Positions 53,861 to 63,753 of a stretch of DNA of 64,000 bases are shown piece after piece. A model generated the notes under the pieces. That model ran no database searches. It was not told where the DNA came from and was given only the letters and a program-made list of their open reading frames with translations. The stretch comes from Conchocele bisecta (lineage: Eukaryota > Mollusca > Bivalvia > Lucinida > Thyasiridae). A program made the translations under genes and the position numbers. The stretch covers positions 6,466,323 through 6,530,322 of the forward strand of contig CM055279.1 of NCBI GenBank assembly GCA_029237695.1. Direction: 5' to 3'. Position 1 is the stretch's first letter; each line of letters begins with the position of its first letter.

Positions 53861-54100
53861 TGTAGCCGATTTTATCAAAATTGAAAAGTATTGAATTAAC
53901 CGTTACATTTCTTTGATGATTAAAAGTATGCCGATTATTATACTGAATTTATTACATTATCACAGCCAAAATGGCTGTGATAATGTAATAAATTCAATAT
54001 AATAAAAATGAATAAATTTATCCTTAAATTGAAAATTTCTCCCTCAAAGTATACTTTGCTAGATAAGTATACTTTGCAATGTTGGTGAAATAGGCTACTG
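53861..54100. mobile_element. Foldback element, CTGTAGCCTATTTCACCAAC family (short left arm)
   Basis: CTGTAGCCGATTTTATCAAA at left, intact GTTGGTGAAATAGGCTACTG at right, centre CAGCCAAAATGGCTG. Confidence 0.8.
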
Positions 54101-54755
54101 AGCTTAATCAGGAAACTTTTGGTTTAGTCTGAGCTGTGCTCCGGCTCGTCCGATCAATATTTGGGTTTTGAACAGCACATAATTGGCATAGGAGAACGCC
54201 AGTAAATGTATACGCCGCTTCCATGCTCATAGTTCTACTATACTTAAGGCAGAAAGGTTTTCAAACATACTTGTTCACGAAATATCGAACCATTTATATA
54301 CTGTAAAGTTTCTTTTGGCCTTAAGTATATTTTGCATGGACCAATTTTGTATGAACCGAGCTGTGTGAAGTAAGCAAGTTTTACAGATATTCCGTAATTG
54401 TAAAATAGAGATTATGGCATTTAACCTGGCCTAAAATGACCTTAGCTGTTGGCTTTTAAATAAATAAATGTGGCATTTATAGCCAGTCTAGTCATATATC
54501 TGCTAAGCAGTCTTGTAGCCTGTCAGAAAAGGATATATACTACATGTATTTTGTTTGACGCGTGGCTGGGTCTTTATGACTGAATGGCAAACAAGTTGCT
54601 GGTGATAAATGTAATACACCGATTAAACTTCCAAGCCAAACAGTACAGACCCTGATCAGACTGTATAGATACATTCTGATCTGGATCTTGTTTGGTCATA
54701 AACGTCCGAATAGTTGCGGACTCGCATAGTTGTAAACACGTAACTTTGGACGTAG
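54101..54755. other. Intergenic sequence with repeat fragments
   Basis: CCTGGCCTAAAATGACCTTAGCTG near 54425 is a SINE-type tail; 54575-54700 is a fragment of the GTGGCTGTGACTGGAGAAAT family. Confidence 0.5.
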
Positions 54756-54881
54756 TCGTGTATCGTTTATGGAAGAGTTATGGTGCCATCCATAGCCTTC
54801 ACCTGCAGGGTAGCTTGATTCGCTATGATGCAGGGGAAGCCTATGGATGGCACCGTAACTCTGCTAACACATGATACACGA
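54756..54881. repeat. Foldback of about 126 bp
   Basis: TCGTGTATCGTTTATGGAAG, TATGGTGCCATCCATAG pairs with CTATGGATGGCACCGTAAC, ATGATACACGA; loop about 30 bp near 54815. The left flank TTGTAAACACGTAACTTTGG is unpaired. Confidence 0.8.
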
Positions 54882-54963
54882 GTATTTGCAGAGTTAATAA
54901 TCAGTAACTGATGCCATAAGCCATATATATCCAGTGACAGTCGCAAATCATGTATACACAAAT

Positions 54964-55170
54964 GTCTGGCTGTGACTGGAGAAATGGGGTTTTGCGACCA
55001 GTGTAGACAGTCTGATCAGGATCTGCACTGTCCGCAATTCCATGAAAGAAACACCAGCCATGCTTTTAACATGCAATGTAGATCGTTACCAGGCTACGGG
55101 AGTGCGCTGTTTGAGCAGGAGCTACAGTGGTCACAAATGCCTTAAGCCCCATTTCTCTAGTGACAACCAC
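54964..55170. mobile_element. Foldback element, GTGGCTGTGACTGGAGAAAT family (inverse of most)
   Basis: CTGGCTGTGACTGGAGAAAT and CATTTCTCTAGTGACAACCAC. Confidence 0.8.
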
Positions 55171-55329
55171 GAATACACTTTTAGATGAAGAAAGTTATTT
55201 ATGATTGTGAATAAATGTATCTATGAAATATGTAGTGTTTAGGTTTTGTTCATCTTGATGCACATATCAAATTTTCCCACCATATCCGGTTAATTAGACG
55301 GCCATCAAATTCAAAGGTGTGGGTGGGCG

Positions 55330-55720
55330 GTTGGTTGGGAGAATGTGAAGAGTAAATTTAACTATGGGGCTCATCCCTACTGGAATCCTGATATCCCTGG
55401 TTTGGCCCTCATGTACATTGTTGGCTTTCTGGTATGTGAGAGTTGAATCCTGTTCTACCCATTATAAATGTAATACGATTAGTAATAATAATATTAATTT
55501 TACGGAGTGGGGCTAAGTGATTCTGGTATAGTGAGGACCTGGTACCAGATCAGGTTATTCTAATTTCATGGCTGAATATATATTTTTCGATGTAAATATT
55601 CCGTTCTGATTTCGAGATTTTCACCCTGAATTCAGCAGGTTAAATGCTGGATTGAACCCCTTGACCTGGTCTTAAATGACCTTATCTGTTGATACGCCGT
55701 TAAACACCAATAAATCAATC
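55330..55720 (+). repeat. 400-bp dispersed repeat, nearly full length
   Basis: GTTGGTTGGGAGAATGTGAA, CTGGTTTGGCCCTCATGTAC, GACCTGGTACCAGATCAGGT, TGAATATATATTTTTCGATG, CCTGGTCTTAAATGACCTTA, TTGATACGCCGTTAAACACC, then AATCAATCAATC. Confidence 0.78.
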
Positions 55721-56020
55721 AATCGGCGGACGTATAGTGTGACCTTCAGCAGTCTTGTACAATTATAAAGTTATGTCTCCTTGTTCAGATCTTAACCAAG
55801 TTCGGTATACATATTTATCATGGCCAGAGGAAGTACGCTATTTCTTATCTTATTTTCCAGTGAGCTATCTCCCCCTGTCGAACCCGTTGGCCCGGCCTTA
55901 AACGACCTTAGCTGTTGATAGGCCGTTAAACACCAATAAACAAACAATAAATCAACCCCCTACGGTTATTGGCAATGCCTCGGCGGCCGTATATTCTGAC
56001 CTTCGGCACTCTTGTTACAG
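55721..56020. repeat. Fragment of the 24100-24660 repeat plus SINE-type tail
   Basis: AACCAAGTTCGGTATACATA near 55796 and GGCAATGCCTCGGCGGCCGT, TTCGGCACTCTTGTTA near 55969 match the earlier array; 55875-55945 is a GACCTTAGCTGTTGATAGGC tail inserted between them. Confidence 0.6.
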
Positions 56021-56304
56021 TTACAGATAACTCTTCTTTCCAAAAACGAACTATTCCGGCATCGGTTAATTCCCCTGATCTGTCTGGCGTAATTGCCTGC
56101 TTGTAGGCATTGCTGTATTTCACTAGTATAAAGCCGATGAAAGGTATAGGGTCAATAAGAAAGTTTGATAGTACTCCACATATGTGGCTGTGTCTGGCAT
56201 AATGGGAATTTATGGGTTTTGCGACCAGTGTATGCCCAGATCAGCCTGCGCATCCGCGCAGTCTGATCTGGGCATGCACTGATCGCCATTCAGCCAATAA
56301 AGTG

Positions 56305-56720
56305 GGTGACAGGTAGGAGCATGCGATGGGTAATTTAACGATCGGCATTCATCATTACGGGTATCCCGAAAGGAGACCTGGGGCCCCCCGTTTCACTAAA
56401 CTTCTTGCGACTAAAATGTTCGTAAGTTCAAATTTAAGATCGTCTGTAAATGTCAATTTATGGATTTACATTTATTGAGCATAGGCTGCATAGCATAGGC
56501 TGCATATGCAGCCTATGCTCAATAAATGTAAATCCAATAATTATTTACAAGAAAACATTGTTAATGTGAAATTTACAGACTATCATAATTTTGCTCTTAC
56601 GAACATTTTAGTCGTACGAAGTTTAGTGAAACGGGCCCCTGGTTTGGCCCTCAGGAACGTGTTTATCATTCTTGTGTGTGAGGGTCGAATCCGGTTATAC
56701 CTCTTATAAGAGTAATTCTC
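56305..56720 (+). repeat. 400-bp dispersed repeat interrupted by a foldback
   Basis: TGACAGGTAGGAGCATGCGA to GGAGACCTG, then the foldback at 56380-56640, then CTGGTTTGGCCCTCAGGAAC. Confidence 0.75.
56380..56640. mobile_element. GGGCCCGTTTCAC family foldback, nested, apparent CTG duplication
   Basis: GGGGCCCCCCGTTTCACTAA and GTTTAGTGAAACGGGCCC; ACCTG|insert|CTGGTTTGG against the uninterrupted ACCTGGTTTGG gives a three-base CTG duplication. ATAGGCTGCAT is present three times at the loop. Confidence 0.78.
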
Positions 56721-56749
56721 CGTCGGGGGATACTATGGATTTAACAGCG

Positions 56750-57650
56750 GGCCGCGTCCGCCACAGACACTTCTTGTTCGGAGCATAACTCGAACACCCT
56801 TTGGAATATTTTCATGAAACTTCACACATGCATAGACCACGACCCGAAGGTGTGTCGCGCACAAGAATGATAACTCTTGCATAGCTAATTTTTTAGTTAT
56901 CTCCCTTTTTTGTTTCTCGCACTGATTTCGTGTCCGGAGCATAACTCCACCACCCTTTGGAATATTTTCATGAAACTTCACACATGCATAGACCACGACC
57001 CGAAGGTGTGTCGCGCACAAGAATGACAACTCTTGCATAGCTAATTTTTTAGTTATTTCCCTTTTTTGTTTTCGCGCCCTGATTTCTCGTCTGCTCTGTA
57101 CACCTTTTCTCGTGTGCTCTGTACACCTTACCTGTAGAGAGAACAATAGAGACTGGGAGAACCATTCACCTGTGCATGTGCAAATGTCCAGTCTTGGCCA
57201 GTCTTGACCAGTCTGACCACAGGTAATTTATACAGGTAAATTACTACATTGGATATTTACATGTCGCGCACAAGAATGATAACTCTTGCATAGCTAATTT
57301 TTTAGTTATCTCCCTTTTTTGTTTCGCTCACTAATTGACCATAACTCGACCACCCTTTGGAATATTTTTATGAAACTTCACACATTCAATTAGACCACGA
57401 ACCGAAGGTGTGTCGTGCACAAGAATGACAACTCTTGCATAGCTAAGTTTTGAGTTATCTCCCTTTTTTGTTTTCGCGCACTGATTTCCTGTCCGGAGCA
57501 TAACTCGACCACCCTTTGGAATATTTTCATGAAACTTCACACATTCATAGACCACGACCCGGAGGTGTGTCGCGCACAAGAATGACAACTCTTGCGTAGC
57601 TAATTTTTGAGTTATCTCCCTTTTTTTGTTTTGCGCACTCTACAAACTGG
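56750..57650. repeat. Tandem array of about 165-bp units
   Basis: Each unit has GGAGCATAACTCGACCACCC, TTTGGAATATTTTCATGAAA, GACCACGACCCGAAGGTGTG and TAGTTATCTCCCTTTTTTGT. Units start near 56778, 56938, 57335 and 57497; a divergent insert 57080-57260 separates the second and third. Related units recur near 59640-59950 and 61060-61200. Minus-strand frames of 85-137 codons across it are periodic artefacts. Confidence 0.8.
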
Positions 57651-58740
57651 ACAATAATGCATGAAGACCCGTTTTCTCGTGTGCTCTGTACACCTTACCT
57701 GTAGAGAGAACAATAGAGACTGGGAGAACCATTCACCTGTGCATGTGCTAGCATGTGCAAATGTCCAGTCTTGACCACTCTTGACCACAGGTAATTTATA
57801 CAGGTAAATTACTACATTGGATATTACATTTCCGTAAACTGTCTTGAAAATATTGTGGCATTATGTGGACCTGTGCAGATATATGTAGATAAATATAGGA
57901 CTATTAAAAAAAAATCTGGGCTCCAGTAGCAAGCATTATTATTTTTAATTTTTAAACTTTTTTTTTCCATTTTGTTTTTTCATTTTTTTTTTCAAATTCT
58001 TTTTCAGTTTTTGTCTAGTAGCATAAGGTCGTAAGTGCTATATACAGACTATTCACCTGTGCATGTGCTAGCATGTGCAACTGACCACTGACCACTTACA
58101 GGTAATTTATACAGGTAAATGATTATATTACATTTCCGTAAACTGTGTTGAAAATATTGTGGCAATATGTGGACCTGTGCATATATGATATGTAGATAAA
58201 TATATGACTATTACAAAACATTCTGGGCTCCAGTAGGGAGCATTATTATTTTATATTTTTTAAATTTAACTTTTTTTTTCAATTTTTTGTTTACATTCCT
58301 TTTCAATTTTTTAACTGATCACTAACTTATTACAGGTAATTTATACAGGTACATTATTACATTTCCGTAAACTGTGTTGACAATATTGTGGCAGTATGTG
58401 GACCTGTGCAGATATATGTAGATAAATATAAGACTATTAACAAAAATTCTGGGCTCCAGTAGCGAGCATTATTTTTTTTTTTTTGTATATTACATTTCCG
58501 TAAGCTGTGTTGAAAATATTGTGGCATTATGTGGACCTGTGCAGATATATGTAGATAAATATAGGACTATTAAAAAACAATTCTGGGCTAAATTCTGGGC
58601 TCCAGTAGCAAGCATTATTATTTTTAATTTTTAAACTTTTTTTTCCATTTTCTTTTTTTAATTTTTTTTTTCAAATTCTTTTTAAAATTTTTCTAGTAGC
58701 ATAAGGTCGTAAGTGCTATATACAGACTATTATCATATAA
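57080..58740. repeat. Irregular tandem repeats with ACAGGTAATTTATACAGGTA
   Basis: TTACCTGTAGAGAGAACAAT, CATTCACCTGTGCATGTGC at 57127 and 57691; ACATTTCCGTAAACTGTGTT and ATTGTGGCATTATGTGGACC repeated near 57826, 58130, 58366 and 58490, each with TCTGGGCTCCAGTAGC and poly-T. No gene. Confidence 0.65.
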
Positions 58741-58981
58741 TAAAACAATTATTGACTTGTGAGCCATAGAATATAATCTGATATTCTATGGCTCACTAGT
58801 CAATAATTGTATAATATGTTCGGGCCAGTGAAAATTGCTTTCGGGCACAGGCTCGAGGTCAAGGCGGGACAAGGCGAGGCATTTGATTCCGCTGAATTCT
58901 TGTTTACTTGTCTCCCTTTGTTGTTTCGTGCTCTGATTTTGTATCCAGAGCATAACTCGAACACCCTTTGGGATATTTTTA

Positions 58982-60022
58982 TGCCCCGCCACGATAGTGG
59001 AGGGGGCATTTAGTGTTACCCTTGTCCATCCGTCCGTCCGTCCGCACACACGAATGGGTACTTGTTGTAAGCGTACGGGGATCTTATTGGGTAGGGTTAG
59101 GATAGTGTTGGGTACTCTTGTTGGGTATTTTTATAGAGTAAAAACCCAACAAGTATTCATTCGTAGGAACGTGCGTCCCGTTCTCCCGTTGTCCCGTCCT
59201 TCCGTCCGTCACAAAACTTTAACACTCTGGTAAATGTCTCATAATTTCTTCATCTTTCGACCGATCTCCTTCATATTTCTTATACACATTGCTATAATGG
59301 TCCTCTACCACCCTGTGCCAAATCCACGTTCGTCCTGCCCACGCCAAGCCCAGGGTTAAGATCACATACTTACTGCTTCAAAAACTTTAACGCTCAGTTA
59401 AATATCTTATAATTTCTGTTTTGTTTCACGGATCAGCTTCATATTTCATATATGCATTGCTCTAATGGTCCTCTATCGCCCTGTGCCAAATCCACGTTCG
59501 TCCTGCCCCCGCCAAGCCCAGGGTCAAGGTCACATACTTGGTGCTTCAAAAACTTTAACGCTCCGGTAAAAGAAAATTTTGACTTGGAATTTGGCCTCAT
59601 TTATTATCAAAGCGATATGTGGGACATCCGTGTTCTATGAACACATTTTCTAGTTTATTAAACTTCACACATGCATAGAAGACGACCCAAAGGTGTGTCG
59701 CACGTAAGAATGACAACTCTTGCGTCGTTAATTTCTTAGTTATCTCCCTTTGTTGTTTCGTGCACTGATTTCGTGTTTGGAGCATAACTCGAACACCCTT
59801 TGGAATATTTTCATGAAACTGCACACATGCATAGACCACGACGCTAAAGGTGTGTCACGCAAGAATGACAACTCTTGCATCACTAATTTTTTAGTTATCT
59901 CCCTTTGTTTTTCCGTCACTGATTTTGTCTCCGGAGCATAACTCGAACACCCTTTTTTCAAACTACTTGTGTATCTGGGGAGGGGGATACACATGCGCTT
60001 GTCGACAAGCGTCCATTGCTAG
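58982..60022. mobile_element. Helitron-like non-autonomous element, copy 1
   Basis: Begins TGCCCCGCCACGATAGTGGA then GGGGGCA (hairpin) and GTCCGTCCGTCCG; ends with the perfect 16-bp hairpin CGCTTGTCGACAAGCG (59996-60011), seven bases, and CTAG (60019-60022) followed by T. Confidence 0.6.
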
Positions 60023-60388
60023 TTATTTTTAATTTTTGAACTTTTTTTTCCATTTTTTTTTTTTTTCATTTTTTTTTCAAATTCTTTTTAAATTTTTGTC
60101 TAGTAGCATAAGGTCGTAAGTGCTATATACAGACTATTATCATATAATAAAACAATTATTGACTAGTGAGCCATATAATATAATCTGATATTCCATGGCT
60201 CACTAGTCAATAATTGTATAATATGTTCGGGCCAATGAAAATTGCTTTCGGGCCCAGGCTCGAGGTCAAGGCGGGACAAGGCGAGGCATTTGATTCCGCC
60301 GAATTATTGTTTACTTATCTCCCTTTGTTGTTTCGTGCTCTGATTTTGTATCCAGAGCATAACTCGAACACCCTTTGGAATATTGTTA

Positions 60389-61271
60389 TGCCCCACCACG
60401 ATAGTGGAGGGGGCATTTAGTGTTACCCTTGTCCGTCCGTCCGTCCGCACACACGAATAGGCACTTGTTGTAAGCGTACGGGGATCTTATTGGGTAGGGT
60501 TAGGATAGTGTTGGGTACTCTTGTTGGGTATTTTTATAGAGTAAAAATCCAACAAGCATTCATTCGTAGGAACGTGCGTCCCGTCCTCCCGTCGTCCCGT
60601 CCGCCCGTCCGTCACAAAACTTTAACACTCGGGTAAATGTCTCATAATTTCTTCATTTTTCGACCGATCTCCTTCAAATTTCTTATACACATTGCTCTAA
60701 TAGTCCTCTACCAACCTGTGCCAAATCCACGTTCGTCCTGCCCACGCCAAGCCCAGTGTTAAGATCACATACTTAGTGCTTCAAAAACGTTAACGCTCAG
60801 GTAAATATCTTATAATTTCTGTTTTCTTTCACGGATCAGCTTCATATTTCATATATGCATTGCTCTAATGGTCCTCAACCGCCCTGTGCCAAATCCACGT
60901 TCGTCCTGCCCCCGCTAAGCCCAGGGTCAAGGTCACATACTTGGTGCTTCAAAAACTTTAACGCTCTGGTAAAAGAAAATTTTGACTTGGAATTTGGCCT
61001 CATTTATTATCAAAGCGATATGTGGGACATCCGTGTTTTATGAACACATTTTCTAGATTATTAAACTTCACACATGCATAGAAAACGACCCAAAGGTGTG
61101 TCGCACGTAAGAATGACAACTCTTGCGTCGTTAATTTCTTAGTTATCACCTTTTGTTGTTTCGTGCACTGATTTCGTGTCCGGAGCATAACTCGAACACC
61201 CTTTTTTCAAACTACTTGTGTATCTGGGGAGGGGGATACACATGCGCTTGTCGACAAGCCTCCATTTCTAG
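60389..61271. mobile_element. Helitron-like non-autonomous element, copy 2
   Basis: Same 5' hairpin TGCCCCACCACGATAGTGGA and the same 3' end CGCTTGTCGACAAGC (61245-61259), then CTAG (61268-61271) followed by T. Confidence 0.6.
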
Positions 61272-61309
61272 TTTTTAGGGGAAGGGGCCAAGTTGACTTT
61301 TATGTGGTA

Positions 61310-61780
61310 TGGACCCCCCCCCTCTAATTTCAGGGCTATTCTGTTCCTGATTTTGGGACCCCCCCTCCCACCCAATTCAGCAGGTTACATTGTAAATACG
61401 GGAACCCGTTGCCCCGGCCTTAAATGACCTTGGCTTTTCATAGGCCGTTAAATACCAATAATCAAAATGAGGAGTAGCTTGAAAAAGTTGAACTTGGAGC
61501 TGGACAATAAAACAAAGCATGGGTATAATATAATGTTCGACAATGTCCAGCCTCAGGTGATTCTGGTGTGGCGAAGACCTGATATCAGATCAGGACTATT
61601 CTAATTTCAGGGCTGAATATATAAATTTTTTATTGTAAATATTCAGTTCTTATTTTGGGATTTACCCCTCATTTGTACATGTACTTGTACAGGTAATATA
61701 TGTGATTTAGTACTAAACTCGTTGACCCGGCCTTAAATGACCTTAGCTGTTGACAGGCCATTAAACCCTAACAAACAATC
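61310..61780 (+). repeat. Two partial 400-bp repeats with GACCTTAGCTGTTG-type tails
   Basis: First: GGACCCCCCCCCTCTAATTT and CCCGGCCTTAAATGACCTTG (to 61465). Second: GACCTGATATCAGATCAGGA, CCCGGCCTTAAATGACCTTA, GCTGTTGACAGGCCATTAAA (to 61770). Confidence 0.72.
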
Positions 61781-62065
61781 AAACAATGTCCAACCGTGGG
61801 TACACGTTTGCCGTGGCACGAGGGAACTGTTTGAATCCCAAGGCCGTAGGTGTCGCGGCAAACGTTTATCCACGACTGAACCCGTTGACCCGGCCTTAAA
61901 TGATCTTAGCTGTTGACAGGCCGTTAAACACTAACAAACAAACACACAATGTCCAACCGTGGGTAAACGTTTGTCGTGGCACGAGGGAAGTGTTTGAATC
62001 CCAAGGCCGTAGGCCGCGGGTTCAAACAGTTCCGAGTGTCACGGCAAACGTTTATCCACGACTGC
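61781..62065. repeat. Tandem pair of CAACCGTGGGTAAACGTTTG foldbacks separated by a SINE-type tail
   Basis: CCGTGGGTACACGTTTGCCG at 61795 and CCGTGGGTAAACGTTTGTCG at 61958 each pair with CGGCAAACGTTTATCCACG. The first is shortened; between them is CCCGGCCTTAAATGATCTTA, GGCCGTTAAACACTAACAAA. Confidence 0.75.
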
Positions 62066-62785
62066 ACATGGTCGGACGTTATTGTTACATTTCCGTCGGA
62101 AATATCATGCAATTTGAGCATATATGCAGTACTGTCGGTACTTTGATCATCTGCTCCATTCAAACAGTTGATTTACACATACATGTTCCGGGGCTGCCGT
62201 ACACGTTGCCTGATGCATCCGCATCAATTTCAAATTTTCAGTGCGACATTGTAAACTGGTTTGGTGACGTAATGCATTACCTAGGTGCTGGCTTGGCCCC
62301 GGAATGAGCATTGTCAACAGCCATGGTCTAACAGCACGCGCTGTATGTTTGAACACGGTTGTCGGCGGTGTTGAATAACTACAACGGCTGCCATGTAACA
62401 ATACTCTTTTGGACACAAAGCTTCTCTGGAGTTCTGTTTTGCCATACATCCAGGGCATTCATTGAAAAACAAACCGAAAATACGATTACATACCGTGAAT
62501 TTGAAAGACGAACCCTGCATTTAAAGATGAGCTTTTGTTGACGTTTAATCGAATTATGCCACAGTTTCGTAAATTTGATAAATAATTTGCATTTTAAATT
62601 GACATGCGTCATTTCAAATAATGATGTTAAAATCCGTCGCCGTTAATCAAATCGTCTATTCATTTACATGTACTTGGCTTGAATGTGTACGGTGATGATA
62701 GTTTCTACCCTCTGTTCCACGTATCTAGAGCCGGTTTTTGTAGCCCCCACTCCCGGTTTCTGTAACCGCAAACATTAATATGGCG
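62066..62785. other. Sequence without a recognised gene or repeat
   Basis: Overlapping frames on both strands (60-135 codons) exist, but none has splice signals or a recognised motif. Base composition at 62070-62540 is higher in GC than the flanks, so an unrecognised exon or captured sequence is possible. Confidence 0.35.
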
Positions 62786-63054
62786 ATACATGTGACACGC
62801 CATGAGATATTTTACCTTCGGACATCTGCGTAATTTCATTAAATACGTTTACAAGAATTACAATATTTTTCATAAATAAAGTGAGAAGTTGACACAATTT
62901 TCAGAGTTCATGTGGAATATAATTCCGCATGTACTCTGAAAGTTTTGTCAACTTTTGACACCATTTACGGAACATATTGTAAATTTTGTAAACGTATGTC
63001 ATAAAATTACGCAGATGTCCGAAGATACAAAAAATCGCATGGCTTCTTTCATAT
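62786..63054. mobile_element. Foldback element, CACGCCATG-ACCTTCGGA family, copy A of trio
   Basis: GTGACACGCCATGAGATATT, TTACCTTCGGACATCTGCGT; core GTGGAATATAATTCCGCATG; right ATCGCATGGCTTCTTTCATAT. Confidence 0.85.
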
Positions 63055-63753
63055 GAAACACGCCATGAGATTTTTTACCTTCGGACATCTGCGTCATTTC
63101 ATGAAATACGTTTACAAAATTTATAATATCAAGGTGCATGATCACGTGGTTACAACAACAACAACAATGGCTGAAAGTGTTGAAAGCTCGACCACTCCAA
63201 AGTTCATTAAGTATTATTTGATATTTTCCTTAATATACAGCGGATATTGATGAAATATGGCGCACCAAAAGCGTCTTCATGAGCTGCATTTGGTTGTCCC
63301 GGAAGTTCGGCACAGCCTAATGTCGGCTTTGCGAAGAATCGATTTCCGTGTCGGTGGACACGGAAATTGATTCTTCGCAACAACGACAGACGTTTGGGCC
63401 ACAGAACGGAGAACACCAAATGCAGATTAACAAGATGCGTTTGACTGAAGCGCCATATTTCATCCAAATCCGTTACATAATAAGGACAAAATAAAAGAAT
63501 ACGTACTTTGAATTGGAGGGCTTCTGGAAATTTCTGTAATTGTTTTTGTTGTTGTAACCACGTGATCATACACCTAGAATATTTTCCGTAAATGGCGTCA
63601 AAAGTTGACACAATTTTCAGAGCACATGCATGTACTCTGAAAATGTTGCCCCCTTTTGACTTTATTTCTGAAAAATATTATTGATGTTGTAAATGTATTT
63701 CATGAAATGACGCAGATGTCCGAAGGTACAAAATCACATGGCGTGTCTCATAT
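63052..63753. mobile_element. Same foldback family, copy B, interrupted
   Basis: TATGAAACACGCCATGAGAT at left; CACATGGCGTGTCTCATAT at right. Split by another foldback at about 63132-63577, after TTTATAATATC and before GAATATTTTCCGTAAATGG. Confidence 0.82.
63132..63577. mobile_element. Nested foldback of about 445 bp with GATCACGTGGTTACAACAAC ends
   Basis: GATCACGTGGTTACAACAAC at left and GTTGTTGTAACCACGTGATC at right; arms share GATGAAATATGGCGC, TGCATTTGGT and GCGAAGAATC.ATTTCCGTGT. ATGGCTGAAAGTGTTGAAAG in the left arm opens a short frame; the minus strand is open for 134 codons across the palindrome. Confidence 0.8.

Larger units (their letters stand above)
58680..61271. repeat. Direct tandem duplication with unit of about 1.4 kb
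   Basis: AATAATTGTATAATATGTTC at 58800 recurs at 60207, GTGGAGGGGGCATTTAGTGT at 58997 recurs at 60403, and CAGGGTCAAGGTCACATACT at 59518 recurs at 60921; the offset is 1403-1407 bp and differences are few. The first unit carries an extra 165-bp block near 59760-59930. Each unit starts with a hairpin, GAGCCATAGAATATAATCTG and its complement (58761-58800). Confidence 0.85.

Noticed and set aside
56733..59994. Minus-strand frames of 62-137 codons with SFLCATHLRVVVYACVKF
   Set aside because: They repeat with the 165-bp array (a multiple of three) and include no start, splice or domain evidence.
61900..62307. 135-codon frame ending in GAGLAPE
   Set aside because: Its first third is a repeat foldback and SINE-type tail; the remainder lacks support.
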